Assembly: GCF_003934165.1 (NCBI RefSeq)
Contig: NZ_RKST01000022.1
Location: 1-64,000 of the forward strand
Origin: Borborobacter arsenicus
Lineage (GTDB): Bacteria > Pseudomonadota > Alphaproteobacteria > Rhizobiales > Rhizobiaceae
Length of the DNA: 64,000 nucleotides
Direction of reading: 5' to 3'
Shown piece after piece: positions 27,426-37,761 of this stretch (the stretch's first letter is position 1; every line of letters starts with the position of its first letter). The translations under genes were made by a program, and so were the position numbers. A model generated the notes under the pieces. The model did not search any database. It was not told the DNA's origin and worked only from the letters and a program-made list of their open reading frames with translations.

Positions 27426-30400
27426 TCAGCCCGGTATAGTCACCGTTACTTCGTAGTCACCGCCAGAATTGAGCTCGATATAGGCTTTGCGCGAGCGCTT
27501 GCCATCGATTTCCACACTGGCGGATTTTGCGCCCTTCGCACGGTTCACCCTGATGCGATACGTGCTGCCGGAAAGCCTGAGCGTGGCCTTGTAGCCGCTC
27601 CAACTGCTAGGCAGGACAGGATCGATAATCAGGCGCATGCCTTCGCGGCGAATGCCAAGAATGCTCTCCACTGCGGCACGGTACAACCAGCCGGCGGAGC
27701 CTGTGTACCAGGTCCAGCCGCCACGGCCGGCCTGTCCTGCGCCTGAATAGATATCGGCGGCCACCACATAGGGCTCGACCCGATAGTGTTCCGCAGCCTG
27801 TTCATCCAGCGAGTGATTGACCGGATTGATCATCCGCAGGCAACGATAGGCATCGTCGGCCTGCCTCATTTCGGCCAGAGCGATGACGAACCACGTCGCG
27901 GCATGCGTGTATTGGCCACCATTTTCGCGCACACCGGGCGGATAACTTTTTATGTAGCCCGGGTCTTTTTCCGTGCCCGAGAAGGGCGGGCTGAACAGTT
28001 TGATGATCTGGGCATCGTCATCGACCAGCATTTTCATGGCCGATTCCATCGCCGTCCTCGAGCGGACCGGGTCCCCTTCTCCGGACAATACGCTCCAGGA
28101 TTGGGCGATCGAATCGATCTTGCATTCGTCGGAATCCCGCGAGCCAAGGGGCGTACCGTCGTCAAAGGAGCCGCGGCGGTACCATTCGCCGTCCCAGGCG
28201 GCATTTTCCAGCGCCTGCTTGAGGCCGCGGGCGTGTTTTGCCCAGGCGGTTGCACGCTTGTTGTCGTTCTGGCTGCGGGCAATGGCAGAAAAATCACCCA
28301 GCGTCTTCAACAGGAACCAGCCCAGCCACACGCTTTCGCCCCTGCCCTCCTCACCGACGCGGTTCATGCCGTCGTTCCAGTCGCCGCCCAGCATCAGCGG
28401 AAGGCCGTTGGCGCCCGTGCGGGCAATGGCAAGATCGAGCGCGCGGGCGCAATGCTCGTAAAGGCTCGCTGATTTCTTGGATTTCTCGGGTTCAAAGAAC
28501 GCGTCATGCTCGCCCGGTTTAAGGGCCTGGCCCTCGATGAAATGTATCTTTTCATCAAGGAGCGCTGCATCGCCGGTGACCGACACATAGCGAGCCGTGG
28601 CATAAGCCAGCCAGACGACATCGTCTGAAATCATGGTGCGGACGCCAGCGCCGCTGCGCGGCAGCCACCAATGCTGGACGTCGCCTTCGGGGAATTGCCG
28701 TTGAGCTGCATTGACGATCTGGTCGCGTGCCAGCTTCGGATCGTGCAGCAGCAATGCCAACGTGTCCTGCAACTGGTCGCGGAAGCCGAAAGCGCCGCTT
28801 GCCTGATAAAACGCAGAACGCGCATGGATGCGGCAGGCCAGGCTCTGATAGGGCAGCCAGTGGTTGACCATCGCATCAAGCGCCTTGTCAGGCGTCTCGA
28901 CCTGAAGCGTGTCGAGGAAGCCGCGCCAGCTCTGCTCGTTTTCGGCAAGCCGCAGTTCGAAATCCCGCAGGCGGTGATCGGCAACAAGGCTGGCGGCCTC
29001 TTCGGACGAGCCGGCATCGCCAAGCAGCCACAGCATCGACACCTCGCCGCCCGCCGGCACTTCCACATCGCGCGCGATTGCCGCGCAGGGGTCCGTGCCT
29101 GCCTCGATCCGCCCGGATAGCTCCAGCCCTTTCACCACGCAGTATGGTTCCTGGCTGGTCCCGTCGCGCCCCATGAATTCGTGGCGATCCGTAGTGACGG
29201 ACTGCGCCGTGCCATCGGTGGCGAGGAACGCGACACGCTCGCCGAATTCCAGGCTGTAGGCATTTGTCGCCAGAAGCGCACCCGTCGCCGGGTCCAGCGA
29301 AGGCACGATTGTCGGTGCGGAGCGGGCGCGGTTGTTGCCCAGCACCCATTCCGCATAGGCATAGACACGCAACCGTGCGACGGCGGGGCCCGAATTGCGG
29401 ATGCGAAGCCGTGAAATCTTGACCGGGTCGATCGGATCGACGACCTGCGTCAATTCCGTCGACAGTAACCCGTGGCTTGCCGAGAAGGTAGAGACGCCCT
29501 GGCCATGGCGGGTTTCGTAGACGATTTCCGGATTACGCAACAAGGCTGCCACCGGCGCAAAGCTGCGGCCGGTCGTCTTGTCGAATATGTAGATTCCCTC
29601 GCCCGGCCGGTTCGAAACAGGATCGTTCGACCACGGCGTAAGCTGGAAATCACGACTGTTGCGGCTCCAGGTGAAGGAGGCGCCTTCAGCCGAGGTATGG
29701 AAACCGAAAGACGGGTTAGACACGACGTTGATCCATGGATGCGGCGTCGTGCGCTGGCCACCGAGACGCACGACATAGTCGCGCCCGTCGCGATCGAAGC
29801 CACCGAAGCCGTTCCAGGCAACCAGCCCGGTGCCCTTGGCGGTCTGCGGTCGCCCAGTAGACGCAAAAACGACGTCAGGCTCGTCCGTATCAGCGGTGGC
29901 CTCTGCCTCGGCGATGGCCAGCGCATCCCTGGCCTGCAGCGCCGCCGCTTCGGCACGCTCGACCTGGTCGAATATGGTGCCGTTTCGCGTATGGAGCGCA
30001 ATGCGTGCCACAGCCAGCAGCGTCTTGTAGGAGATTTCGTCCATGAGGTCGCGGCGCACGGCGAATATATGCTGGCGCGGCCCGAGTTCCTTGCCGCGCA
30101 GGCGGCTGTTTTCGCAAAGCGATTCAATGGCCTGCTGCAGATCCTGAACGTAGGACGAGGCCTGCTCGTTGACGATGACCAGATCGGCCAGGAGGCCACG
30201 GGCACGCATGTATTCCTGGAACCGCAATGCCTGGGCAATGATTTCCAGATCCGCCACATCGCTGATGCGCACGGCGAAGATCGGGAAATCTCCAGAGATC
30301 GCCATGGGCCACAGCGCTGACTGTCGGCCAAGGCTGGAAGCGATCATGTCAGGCGGCATGCGCAGGAACGGGTCCGGATAAAGCAGGTAGGATGCCAGCT

Positions 30401-33400
30401 TCTGGACATTGGCGGCATCGGCAAGGCTCAGGCCGAAATGACGCGTCTGCACCTGCGAGCGGGTCCATGCGAGCATCGCCTGGCGCGCAAAGCTTTCGGC
30501 ATGGTCGAGCCTGGTCATGGTGGTTTCGATCTCGTCGCGATCCGGCGCGACGATCGTCCAGAAGGTCAGCGATACCTTTTTATTGGCCGGAACGCGCACG
30601 CGGCGGCGCAATGCCATTACAGGATCGAGGACGAAGCCGGCATTGCCTCCGAGCCTGGCGCCCGCATCGAAGGCAGCGGCATTGGCAATTGTGCGGCCCC
30701 TACCGATAAAGGCTCGCCGATCCGTCTCGGCTTCGCTGTCACGTTTCGAGCCGGACGCATCGGTCACGAAATGGGCAAGTTCGATATCCGGCTCGTGGGC
30801 GGCCCGCTTGCGGCGCCTGGCAAAGATCGCGTTGTTGTTTGCAGCGATTTCGGTTTCCACGAACATCTTAGAGAAGGCCGGATGGGCGCTGTCGGCAGCC
30901 TCAGGCGCCAGCACAAGCTCCGCAAACGACGTCACCTCGATATGGCGGTCGGAATTGCCGTCATTGATAAGGGTGATACGCCTGCCCTCACCATTGCCTT
31001 CCGAGACAACGATGCACTCGACTTCCGTGCGCAGCGTGCCGACCATCTTGATGAAGGTGACCTTGTCATCGCAGAACAGTGTCTGCGCATGCTCGGACTC
31101 TGCGCGCTTCGGCTCGGTCGTGGCCGACCACCACTCGCCGGTGTCGGTGTCGCGCAGGAACAGATAGGTCCCCAGCCTGTCCTCGGTCGGGTCGGGCTGC
31201 CATCTGGTCACCGCCAGATCGTTCCAGCGGCTGTAGCCGGAGCCCGTTGCCGTCACCATGACCGAATAACGGCCATTCGACATCAGATTGGTCGAACGCA
31301 GCGCCTTTTCAGGCTCGATGATCAGCCGCGTGTCGGCGCTTTGCTCGATCAGATCGGTCTTGCCGCGCTCATCGGCTTCGGTGCGCACAGTGGCGACCGG
31401 AATATCACGCGGCGCCTTTTCCTGAAGCAGCAATTCGGCCGCCTCGATCACCGGATCGCTGTGGAAACGATCGCGCATGCGCCCTTCGAAAATCGCATTG
31501 GCGATCGCGACGATCGACATGCCCTGATGATGCGCCATGTAATTGTAGACGACGGCATAGCTGCGGCCTTCAGGCACGCGCTGGGGCGTAAAGTCGACGG
31601 CGTCATAATAGCCGTAACGCCCCATGGCGCCGAGCGTGCGCAGCCTCTGCAAATTCTGCACAGCCTCTTGCGGCATGAATTGAGCCGCCAGCGCGGTCGC
31701 ATAGGGCGCAATCACCGTATTGTGCCCCAGGCCACGCTTCAGCCCGAGGCCAGGCACGCCGAAATTCGTATATTGGTAGGTCATCTCCCGGTCGCGGCCA
31801 TTATAGGCGGCTTCCGAAATGCCCCACGGCACCTTCTTCGAGCGGCCGTATTGAATCTGCCGCCTTATCACCAATTTGCTGGTCTGGTTGAGCAGACCGC
31901 CCTGCGGCTCCTTCATGACCAGAGGCGGCATCAGATATTCGAACATCGAGCCGGACCACGACATCAGTGCGCCCTTGAAGCCGATCTCGACGATCGGCCG
32001 GCCAAGCCGGAACCAGTGCTCGGTCTGGATATCGCCCTTGGCGATGCCGAAAAGGCTGGTCAGACGGGCTTCAGACGCCAGAAGGTCGTAGCAGCTTTCG
32101 TCCAGTTGGTGCTCTTCAACACGGTAACCGATCGACAACAGCTTGCGCTCACGCCGCATCAGGAAAGAAAAATCCATCTCGAAGGCGAAACGACGCGCCC
32201 GTTCCTGCAGGTCCTCCAGTTTCGTGCGCAGCGTTTCGATCGACTTTTCATCGCTATGCGCATCGTGGACATGCGCCTCGCAGGCAGCTTCCAGCTTGGC
32301 TGCCCACTCGATCAGCATTTCGCTGCGTGCCGTGCCGACCTCGGTGTGGATGGCACCCGCCAGCTTGCGGATCTCGCCCGACAGCACGGCCAGGTTGATG
32401 GTGCGGATCGAGGCCATTTCAGGCTGCGCCTTGATGGCGTCGACTGCCCTGCGCATCCCTTCGATACGGTCGTGCAAGCGCTGGCGCAGCGGCCGCAACT
32501 GGCGCCGGTCGTCAGGCAGGTCGGCGAGGTTTTCACCAAGGATCGCAACGGCATCGAGCAATCCGTCAAAGTCGCCCTGCAGGTGGACGGAAGGTGCTTC
32601 GGCCCATTCGGCGCAGGCGGCGGCAACCGCAATCAGATGCCCGGCCAGATTGCCGCTATCGACGCTCGATACATAGAGCGGATAGAGCGGCCGCAGGGTC
32701 GCAGTGTCGTACCAATTGTAGAGATGCCCCTGATAGCGCCCCATGCGCTCGATGGTGCCGATTGTCTGGTCGATGCGGTCCGCGGCCTCCGCAAGACTGA
32801 TCCAGCCGAAATCGCGCGCCGAAACCACCGAAAGCAAGTAGACGCCGATATTCGTCGGCGAAGTGCGGCGGGCGACCACGGGCGTCGGCGTCTCCTGGAA
32901 ATTGTCGGGCGGCAGCATGTTGTTTTCGGCCGTCACATAGGTTTCGAAATAAGCCCATGTGCGGCGCGCCACGGTGCGCAGCCTGTTCACGTCCTCCTTA
33001 GAAATGCGCAGCCTGTCCTCTGTCTCGGCCGAACGGCTGATCAGCCAAGCAAAAGCGGGCGAACCCGCCCAGAAGATCGCGAAGAAGAAGGCGACGAAGC
33101 TGCCCGTCGAGTCTGCGGCGACCGGAATGGCAAGGCCGGCGATCGCGATCACCACCGCGCCCTTCATCAGGCGGTAATAGGAAAGAAGGTCGTTGCCGCC
33201 GCTTTTATGCGCATCCGATGCCGTGCGCCATTCGAGCAGGTTTTGCCGGCTCACAAACAATCTGTAGAGCGTGCGGACCACCGCATCGGCCATCATCCAG
33301 GCCAGATGCGCCATCAGCACGACACGCAGCGCCACCATTGCGGTGCCGAAAGCAACGTCTCGCGTCAACGCGCTGAAATGGCCACGCGCCGTCATGTCCC

Positions 33401-35990
33401 GGCTCTTCGGCAGCAGGGAATTGACGATATCGAAGGTCGGGGCCATGAACAGGCTGAGCGTCAGCAGCGCTTGCCACTGGGCAGCCTGGGTAAAGGGGAG
33501 CAGGGTCCAGCCGGCAATCGCGGCGAGCACCCAGAAGATCGGCGTCAGCGAGCGGCGCAGGTTGTCGGTCATCTTCCAGCGCGAGAGGGCCGGCACCCCG
33601 GATTTGGGGTCGAATATGAAGCCCAGAAGCTGCCAATCGCCCCGCGCCCAACGGTGCTGCCGGGAGGCATCGACGGAATAGCGCGTCGGATAGTCCTCGA
33701 CCACCTCCACATCCGTCACCAGCGCCGAGCGGGCCAATGCGCCCTCCAGCAGGTCGTGGCTGAGAATTGTATTTTCAGCGATCCGCCCCTTCAGGGCCGC
33801 TTCCATCGCATCGATGTGGTAGAGCCCCTTGCCGGTGAAGGACCCGTCGCCGAACACATCCTGATAAAGGTCGGAGACCGCGAAGACATAAGGATCCAGC
33901 CCGCGATTTGCCGAAAAGACCCGCTGGAAGAACGAGGCTTCGTCGCCCGTGGTCAGCGAGGGGGTGACACGCGGCTGGAGAATGGCATAGCCCGTCGTCA
34001 CCAACCGCTGCCTTGCGTCGAATTCGGGACGGTTGAGCGGATGGCGTAGCTTGCCAGCCAGGCGGGCCACGGCACCGCGCGTCATCCTGGTGTCGGCGTC
34101 GAGTGTCATCACATGGACGATGCCCTCGGGCAGCGGTTGGCCGGACGGCAGGAACGTCGTGTCGGCGTCGCCGCGCAGGAGCATGTTCAACTCATGCAGC
34201 TTGCCGCGCTTGCGTTCCCAGCCCATCCATTTGCGTTGCGCCTGATTATAGAGCCGGCGCCGATGGAGGAGATGGAAAAGCGGAGAGCCCTCCGCCGGAT
34301 AGCGCGCATTCAGCGCGGCGATCTCGGCCCTGGCATAATCGAGGATTTCCTTGTCGCCCGCACTCTGCTCGATGTCGCTGTCGGGCCAGTCGGACAGCAG
34401 GGCGTAGTGGATTTCGCCGTGCATATTGGCGAGGTGGTGGATTTCCAACTGGCGGATATTCTCATCGACATCGTCGCGCGAGCCGATGAGCGACGGCACC
34501 ACGACGAGGGTTCGCGCCTCCGCCGGTATGCCTTCCTTATATTCATAGCCAACCAGGCGAGTCGGCTTGAGAAAGAGCAGCACGATGGTGTTGAAGAACG
34601 CCATGGCGCCTTCGCTTGCCGGTACGGCAAAAAGCACCAGCATCAGCGTGATTGCGGCGGATGACAGGCCGATATTGGCAAGAGCCAGACCGGTCATGGT
34701 CAGCAAAAGCGCTGTCAGCGCAAAAACGGGAATGACGATCCCGGTCCAGCCGGTGCTGCGGAATGCGCGGCACAGCCGCAGCCCGAAATTCGGGCGATAG
34801 CCTATCGCCTGTTCGAATTCCGGCCGTTTCTGGCCGACCAGGAAGAAGCCGACATTGTCGTAGCCCGAACGGCGCTCTCCGACGACCGCGGCGGCACTCG
34901 CCGGCCGCGGCTCCTCCACCATTCCTATCGCCCGCTCGGCCACCTCATACTCGCTGAGCTTGGAGCGGCGCGCCAGATCCTCGATTGCCGTGCGATACTG
35001 ATCGCGCGACTGGAAATCGAGTTCCGCAAAATCGGTTTCCTGCCGCAGCAGCGCATCCACCGGGCTGACGGACTCGAACCATAGCGTCCAGTCGACGTCA
35101 TTGATCAGCCGCAGCCCGCGAATGATGTTGCCGGTCGTGACATTGCCGCTCGACAGCGTCTGGTGCTCGCGAATGATGATCTCTTCGGCGTCGGATCCGG
35201 ACCGTTCGAGCTGGTTTTCCAGCCAGACCAGTGCCTTGCCGGAATTCTGCGAGCCGTCACGCAGCCGATAGAGCAGTTGCGTGGCAAATGTCGTGTCGCC
35301 GGCATGCTCCGTGTAGCCGGCAAGAATGGTGTGGCGATCCTGGCCATCACCGGCGGCCAACACCCGGTCGGCAACGTCATTGGCGATCTGGCGCATCTCA
35401 TGCGCACGCTTCACCCGCACGGCAAGGCGGCGCAGATTTTCGATCAGCACGAAGCGCAGCAGCGAGGGCAGTGCCCACAATTCGCCGATCCGCATAGGCT
35501 CGACGGACTGATAGCCGTCGACAAGCGCCTTGAACGGGTCTGCCGCCACGGTGCTGTCGGAATGGGCGACATAAATCCAGGCCAGCGCCAATGCGCGCGG
35601 GACAGTCTGGCCGTCCGCCAGCTTGACTGTCGGCAATTCATGGTAAAAGCGGCGTGGCAGGTCACGCTTGATCTGGAAAATGGTCTCTTCAACCAGATAG
35701 TTGTTTTCCAGAAGCCATTGCGCAGCCGGCGTGATGGCATCGCCCCGTGCCTGGGCGGCATTGGTGGCGCGGTAGACTTCGAGAATCTTTTCGGCGTTTT
35801 CCCGGTTTCGCGCCTGGAAATCGAACGGCTCCAGCCCATGGAACTGGATGACCTCGTTGCGTGCCAGACAAGCGCCAAGTGCCCTCAGGCGATCTTCAGG
35901 CAGGAAATTCGAGCGGATTGGCTGTTCTGCGATCGCGGGAAAACTGGCAATAGCGCTTTTCAACTGGGCCGGATCAGTCTGAACATTCAT
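27426..35990 (-). CDS. ndvB: Cyclic beta-1,2-glucan synthase NdvB
   Basis: This very large inner-membrane enzyme (2854 residues, the family's usual size) starts, elongates, trims and closes cyclic beta-1,2-glucan from UDP-glucose. The product protects rhizobia in low-osmolarity conditions and is needed for host infection. The GT84 part shows PSLIGSRDDVDENIRQLE near residue 495, the DAD motif TLDADTRMTRG near 630, and QHRWARGDW near 780. Membrane spans lie around 407-475, 810-915 and 937-987. The C-terminal GH94 phosphorylase-like part, which controls chain length, has GGDWNDGMNRVG near 2538. The ATG at 35990 gives an N-terminus with no signal peptide and has a weak ribosome site. No frameshift is seen over 8.5 kb. 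Confidence 0.97.
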   Translation of the reverse strand: MNVQTDPAQLKSAIASFPAIAEQPIRSNFLPEDRLRALGACLARNEVIQFHGLEPFDFQARNRENAEKILEVYRATNAAQARGDAITPAAQWLLENNYLVEETIFQIKRDLPRRFYHELPTVKLADGQTVPRALALAWIYVAHSDSTVAADPFKALVDGYQSVEPMRIGELWALPSLLRFVLIENLRRLAVRVKRAHEMRQIANDVADRVLAAGDGQDRHTILAGYTEHAGDTTFATQLLYRLRDGSQNSGKALVWLENQLERSGSDAEEIIIREHQTLSSGNVTTGNIIRGLRLINDVDWTLWFESVSPVDALLRQETDFAELDFQSRDQYRTAIEDLARRSKLSEYEVAERAIGMVEEPRPASAAAVVGERRSGYDNVGFFLVGQKRPEFEQAIGYRPNFGLRLCRAFRSTGWTGIVIPVFALTALLLTMTGLALANIGLSSAAITLMLVLFAVPASEGAMAFFNTIVLLFLKPTRLVGYEYKEGIPAEARTLVVVPSLIGSRDDVDENIRQLEIHHLANMHGEIHYALLSDWPDSDIEQSAGDKEILDYARAEIAALNARYPAEGSPLFHLLHRRRLYNQAQRKWMGWERKRGKLHELNMLLRGDADTTFLPSGQPLPEGIVHVMTLDADTRMTRGAVARLAGKLRHPLNRPEFDARQRLVTTGYAILQPRVTPSLTTGDEASFFQRVFSANRGLDPYVFAVSDLYQDVFGDGSFTGKGLYHIDAMEAALKGRIAENTILSHDLLEGALARSALVTDVEVVEDYPTRYSVDASRQHRWARGDWQLLGFIFDPKSGVPALSRWKMTDNLRRSLTPIFWVLAAIAGWTLLPFTQAAQWQALLTLSLFMAPTFDIVNSLLPKSRDMTARGHFSALTRDVAFGTAMVALRVVLMAHLAWMMADAVVRTLYRLFVSRQNLLEWRTASDAHKSGGNDLLSYYRLMKGAVVIAIAGLAIPVAADSTGSFVAFFFAIFWAGSPAFAWLISRSAETEDRLRISKEDVNRLRTVARRTWAYFETYVTAENNMLPPDNFQETPTPVVARRTSPTNIGVYLLSVVSARDFGWISLAEAADRIDQTIGTIERMGRYQGHLYNWYDTATLRPLYPLYVSSVDSGNLAGHLIAVAAACAEWAEAPSVHLQGDFDGLLDAVAILGENLADLPDDRRQLRPLRQRLHDRIEGMRRAVDAIKAQPEMASIRTINLAVLSGEIRKLAGAIHTEVGTARSEMLIEWAAKLEAACEAHVHDAHSDEKSIETLRTKLEDLQERARRFAFEMDFSFLMRRERKLLSIGYRVEEHQLDESCYDLLASEARLTSLFGIAKGDIQTEHWFRLGRPIVEIGFKGALMSWSGSMFEYLMPPLVMKEPQGGLLNQTSKLVIRRQIQYGRSKKVPWGISEAAYNGRDREMTYQYTNFGVPGLGLKRGLGHNTVIAPYATALAAQFMPQEAVQNLQRLRTLGAMGRYGYYDAVDFTPQRVPEGRSYAVVYNYMAHHQGMSIVAIANAIFEGRMRDRFHSDPVIEAAELLLQEKAPRDIPVATVRTEADERGKTDLIEQSADTRLIIEPEKALRSTNLMSNGRYSVMVTATGSGYSRWNDLAVTRWQPDPTEDRLGTYLFLRDTDTGEWWSATTEPKRAESEHAQTLFCDDKVTFIKMVGTLRTEVECIVVSEGNGEGRRITLINDGNSDRHIEVTSFAELVLAPEAADSAHPAFSKMFVETEIAANNNAIFARRRKRAAHEPDIELAHFVTDASGSKRDSEAETDRRAFIGRGRTIANAAAFDAGARLGGNAGFVLDPVMALRRRVRVPANKKVSLTFWTIVAPDRDEIETTMTRLDHAESFARQAMLAWTRSQVQTRHFGLSLADAANVQKLASYLLYPDPFLRMPPDMIASSLGRQSALWPMAISGDFPIFAVRISDVADLEIIAQALRFQEYMRARGLLADLVIVNEQASSYVQDLQQAIESLCENSRLRGKELGPRQHIFAVRRDLMDEISYKTLLAVARIALHTRNGTIFDQVERAEAAALQARDALAIAEAEATADTDEPDVVFASTGRPQTAKGTGLVAWNGFGGFDRDGRDYVVRLGGQRTTPHPWINVVSNPSFGFHTSAEGASFTWSRNSRDFQLTPWSNDPVSNRPGEGIYIFDKTTGRSFAPVAALLRNPEIVYETRHGQGVSTFSASHGLLSTELTQVVDPIDPVKISRLRIRNSGPAVARLRVYAYAEWVLGNNRARSAPTIVPSLDPATGALLATNAYSLEFGERVAFLATDGTAQSVTTDRHEFMGRDGTSQEPYCVVKGLELSGRIEAGTDPCAAIARDVEVPAGGEVSMLWLLGDAGSSEEAASLVADHRLRDFELRLAENEQSWRGFLDTLQVETPDKALDAMVNHWLPYQSLACRIHARSAFYQASGAFGFRDQLQDTLALLLHDPKLARDQIVNAAQRQFPEGDVQHWWLPRSGAGVRTMISDDVVWLAYATARYVSVTGDAALLDEKIHFIEGQALKPGEHDAFFEPEKSKKSASLYEHCARALDLAIARTGANGLPLMLGGDWNDGMNRVGEEGRGESVWLGWFLLKTLGDFSAIARSQNDNKRATAWAKHARGLKQALENAAWDGEWYRRGSFDDGTPLGSRDSDECKIDSIAQSWSVLSGEGDPVRSRTAMESAMKMLVDDDAQIIKLFSPPFSGTEKDPGYIKSYPPGVRENGGQYTHAATWFVIALAEMRQADDAYRCLRMINPVNHSLDEQAAEHYRVEPYVVAADIYSGAGQAGRGGWTWYTGSAGWLYRAAVESILGIRREGMRLIIDPVLPSSWSGYKATLRLSGSTYRIRVNRAKGAKSASVEIDGKRSRKAYIELNSGGDYEVTVTIPG

Positions 35991-36362
35991 CAGTATTAAT
36001 TCCGCTCAACAACATTCAGCCACGCAACCAGCGCGGCAACCATGAAGCCAGAACCGTTCCGCACACGATTGGTTGCATCGCAACATGGACAGTGGAGTCA
36101 CTTCGCGATGCAATATCAATTCGGTGGAAATCCGTTATTTAGTTTCCGCTGAAATGAAGTGGATCAAAATAGACGAAAAGGCTTCAAATTAGGCTTTTTC
36201 GTGTTATCGGCCATTCTCGACCATATTGTGACCGCGACCGATTATCGGCGGGGGCGGGGCAGCATGGTTCATGTGAGATGCGCGAAACTGCACCGCCGTG
36301 GAAATACGGCGGCGCAAGGTAATTCGGAGGAGCTTATTTAGCTCCCGCTTCCGGCTCGACGC
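35991..36362. other. 372-nt region between ndvB and the RidA gene
   Basis: No gene is supported. The left part should hold the ndvB promoter, reading leftward. An imperfect hairpin with arms ACGAAAA (36173-36179) and TTTTCGT (36196-36202) lies in the middle and could end rightward or leftward transcripts. It is AT-richer than its neighbours between 36070 and 36210, as expected for a promoter region. Confidence 0.4.
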
Positions 36363-36707
36363 CTAGATGGCGGCGGTGATGATGACCTCGACCTTGTAGT
36401 CAGGCGTGGCGAGCTTGGCTTCGCCGGTAGCGCGCGCGGGCGTATTGCCCTGCGGCACCCAGCTATCCCAGACGGCATTCATCTCGGCAAATGTGTTCAT
36501 GTCGGCCAGCCAGATGATGGCCTGAAGGATCTTGGTCTTGTCCGTGCCGGCCTTGGCGAGCAGCGCATCTACCGAGGCCAGGACAGCTTTGGTCTGCTCG
36601 GTCACGCTGGCGCCCGGCGCGCCGACCTGTCCGGCGAGATAGACGGTATTGTTGTGGATGACGATATCGCTCATGCGAGCACCGACATCGATACGGCGAA
36701 TGGTCAT
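36363..36707 (-). CDS. RidA/YjgF/YER057c/UK114-family protein
   Basis: RidA-family proteins hydrolyse reactive enamine/imine intermediates released by PLP enzymes, such as 2-aminoacrylate. The 114-residue product has the typical N-terminus (RRIDVGARMSDIVIHN), YLAGQVG near residue 24, and the arginine that binds the substrate carboxylate within TPARATGEAKLATPDYKVE near 90. It is one of the RidA subgroups (Rid2-7 type), since the C-terminus differs from archetypal RidA (no CxA-E ending). AGGGATCA precedes the ATG at 36707. It is divergent from the zinc ABC genes, with 224 nt between. Confidence 0.85.
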   Translation of the reverse strand: MTIRRIDVGARMSDIVIHNNTVYLAGQVGAPGASVTEQTKAVLASVDALLAKAGTDKTKILQAIIWLADMNTFAEMNAVWDSWVPQGNTPARATGEAKLATPDYKVEVIITAAI

Positions 36708-36858
36708 GATTGATCCCTTCCGGTTGCTGTTGGCCTTCCTTAGGTTTCGAAGCGTTAGCCGGCAAGACCGTCAAGCGAAAAGGCGCCATATCTCCCCATC
36801 TTTAGGTTGCAAACTTATAAATCTGAGGAAAGCTGCGTCATCGGCGCAGGCGCCCCGA

Positions 36859-36887
36859 TTGACTAATGTAATAACATCACATATCCA
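36859..36887 (+). promoter_or_regulatory. Promoter with overlapping Zur-like operator before the zinc ABC genes
   Basis: TTGACT (36859-36864) and TATCCA (36882-36887) are spaced 17 bp apart and look like a sigma-70 promoter. Between them, 36864-36879 is an imperfect palindrome containing ATGTAATAACAT. Its reverse strand has ATGTTATTACATTA, close to the Agrobacterium Zur box as I remember it. Zur with zinc would block RNA polymerase here, so the importer would be made under zinc shortage. Confidence 0.65.
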
Positions 36888-36931
36888 GCAACGGACGATC
36901 GACTCCCGACATCCGTCAAGCGGACCGTTTC

Positions 36932-37753
36932 ATGGCTGATGCCTGCCTTAGATTTCATGACCTTACGCTCGGCTATAACAGCCACCCTGCCGTGCACCAT
37001 CTAAACGGCACCGTGCGGACCGGCTCTCTCACCGCCATTGTCGGCGCCAACGGCTCGGGCAAATCCACCTTGATGAAGGGCATCGTCGGCGTGCTCAAGC
37101 CGATGGCCGGCTCCTGCATCAATGCGAGTGGCGCACGCATCGCCTACCTGCCGCAACAGTCCGAGCTCGACCGCTCCTTTCCCACCCGCGTCATCGATCT
37201 GGTTACCCTGGGGCTTTGGCCGCGGCGTGGGCTTCTGGGCCGCCACACACGGGAGGACCGTGACAAGGTCGTAAGCGCCCTGAAGGCCGTCGGCCTCGAA
37301 GGGTTCGAAAACCGGGCACTCGACACGCTTTCCGGCGGCCAGTTGCAGCGCACGCTTTTTGCCCGCGTATTGGTGCAGGATGCCGACCTGATCCTGCTCG
37401 ATGAACCTTTCAACGCTGTCGATGCCAGGACAGTCGGTGACCTGATCGAACTGATCAAGCACTGGCACGCGGAAGCGCGAACCGTCATGGTCGTCGCCCA
37501 TGACCTCGACCTGGTGCGGACGCATTTTCCCGAAGCCCTGCTTCTGGCGCGCCAGCCGATCGCCTGGGGCGATACAAGAGAGGCGCTAAGCACGAAAAAC
37601 ATGATGCGGGCGCGCCGCTTCGACGAAGCCTGGCATGAGGATGCGCCCTGGTGCGAGCCGGAAGACCACCAGCACGATCATGCCGGGCATGACCATCACG
37701 GACATCATGTCGAAGAACCCGCCTCCCAGCGACCCGATTCACAGGTGGCTTGA
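36932..37753 (+). CDS. znuC: Zinc/manganese-type ABC importer ATPase with histidine-rich tail
   Basis: This is the cytosolic ATPase of a metal ABC importer (cluster C/ZnuC or AztA type), 273 residues. Walker A is GANGSGKST near residue 36, the signature is LSGGQLQRTLFAR near 130, and Walker B is LILLDEPFNAVD near 152. After the ABC core, residues 243-263 form a tail of alternating histidines (DHQHDHAGHDHHGHH). That is unusual for a cytosolic subunit and could bind zinc as a sensor or store. The gene is first in a three-gene operon behind a Zur-like box. Zinc rather than manganese is inferred from that box and the histidine-rich binding protein. Confidence 0.88.
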   Translation: MADACLRFHDLTLGYNSHPAVHHLNGTVRTGSLTAIVGANGSGKSTLMKGIVGVLKPMAGSCINASGARIAYLPQQSELDRSFPTRVIDLVTLGLWPRRGLLGRHTREDRDKVVSALKAVGLEGFENRALDTLSGGQLQRTLFARVLVQDADLILLDEPFNAVDARTVGDLIELIKHWHAEARTVMVVAHDLDLVRTHFPEALLLARQPIAWGDTREALSTKNMMRARRFDEAWHEDAPWCEPEDHQHDHAGHDHHGHHVEEPASQRPDSQVA

Positions 37754-37761
37754 GTCACGAG

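Noticed and set aside
30438-34049. A 1203-codon open frame on the + strand, antisense to ndvB
   Set aside because: Its translation is rich in Arg, His, Gln and Gly with no domain, and it has no ribosome site. ndvB on the other strand is fully supported. Long antisense frames are common opposite GC-rich genes.
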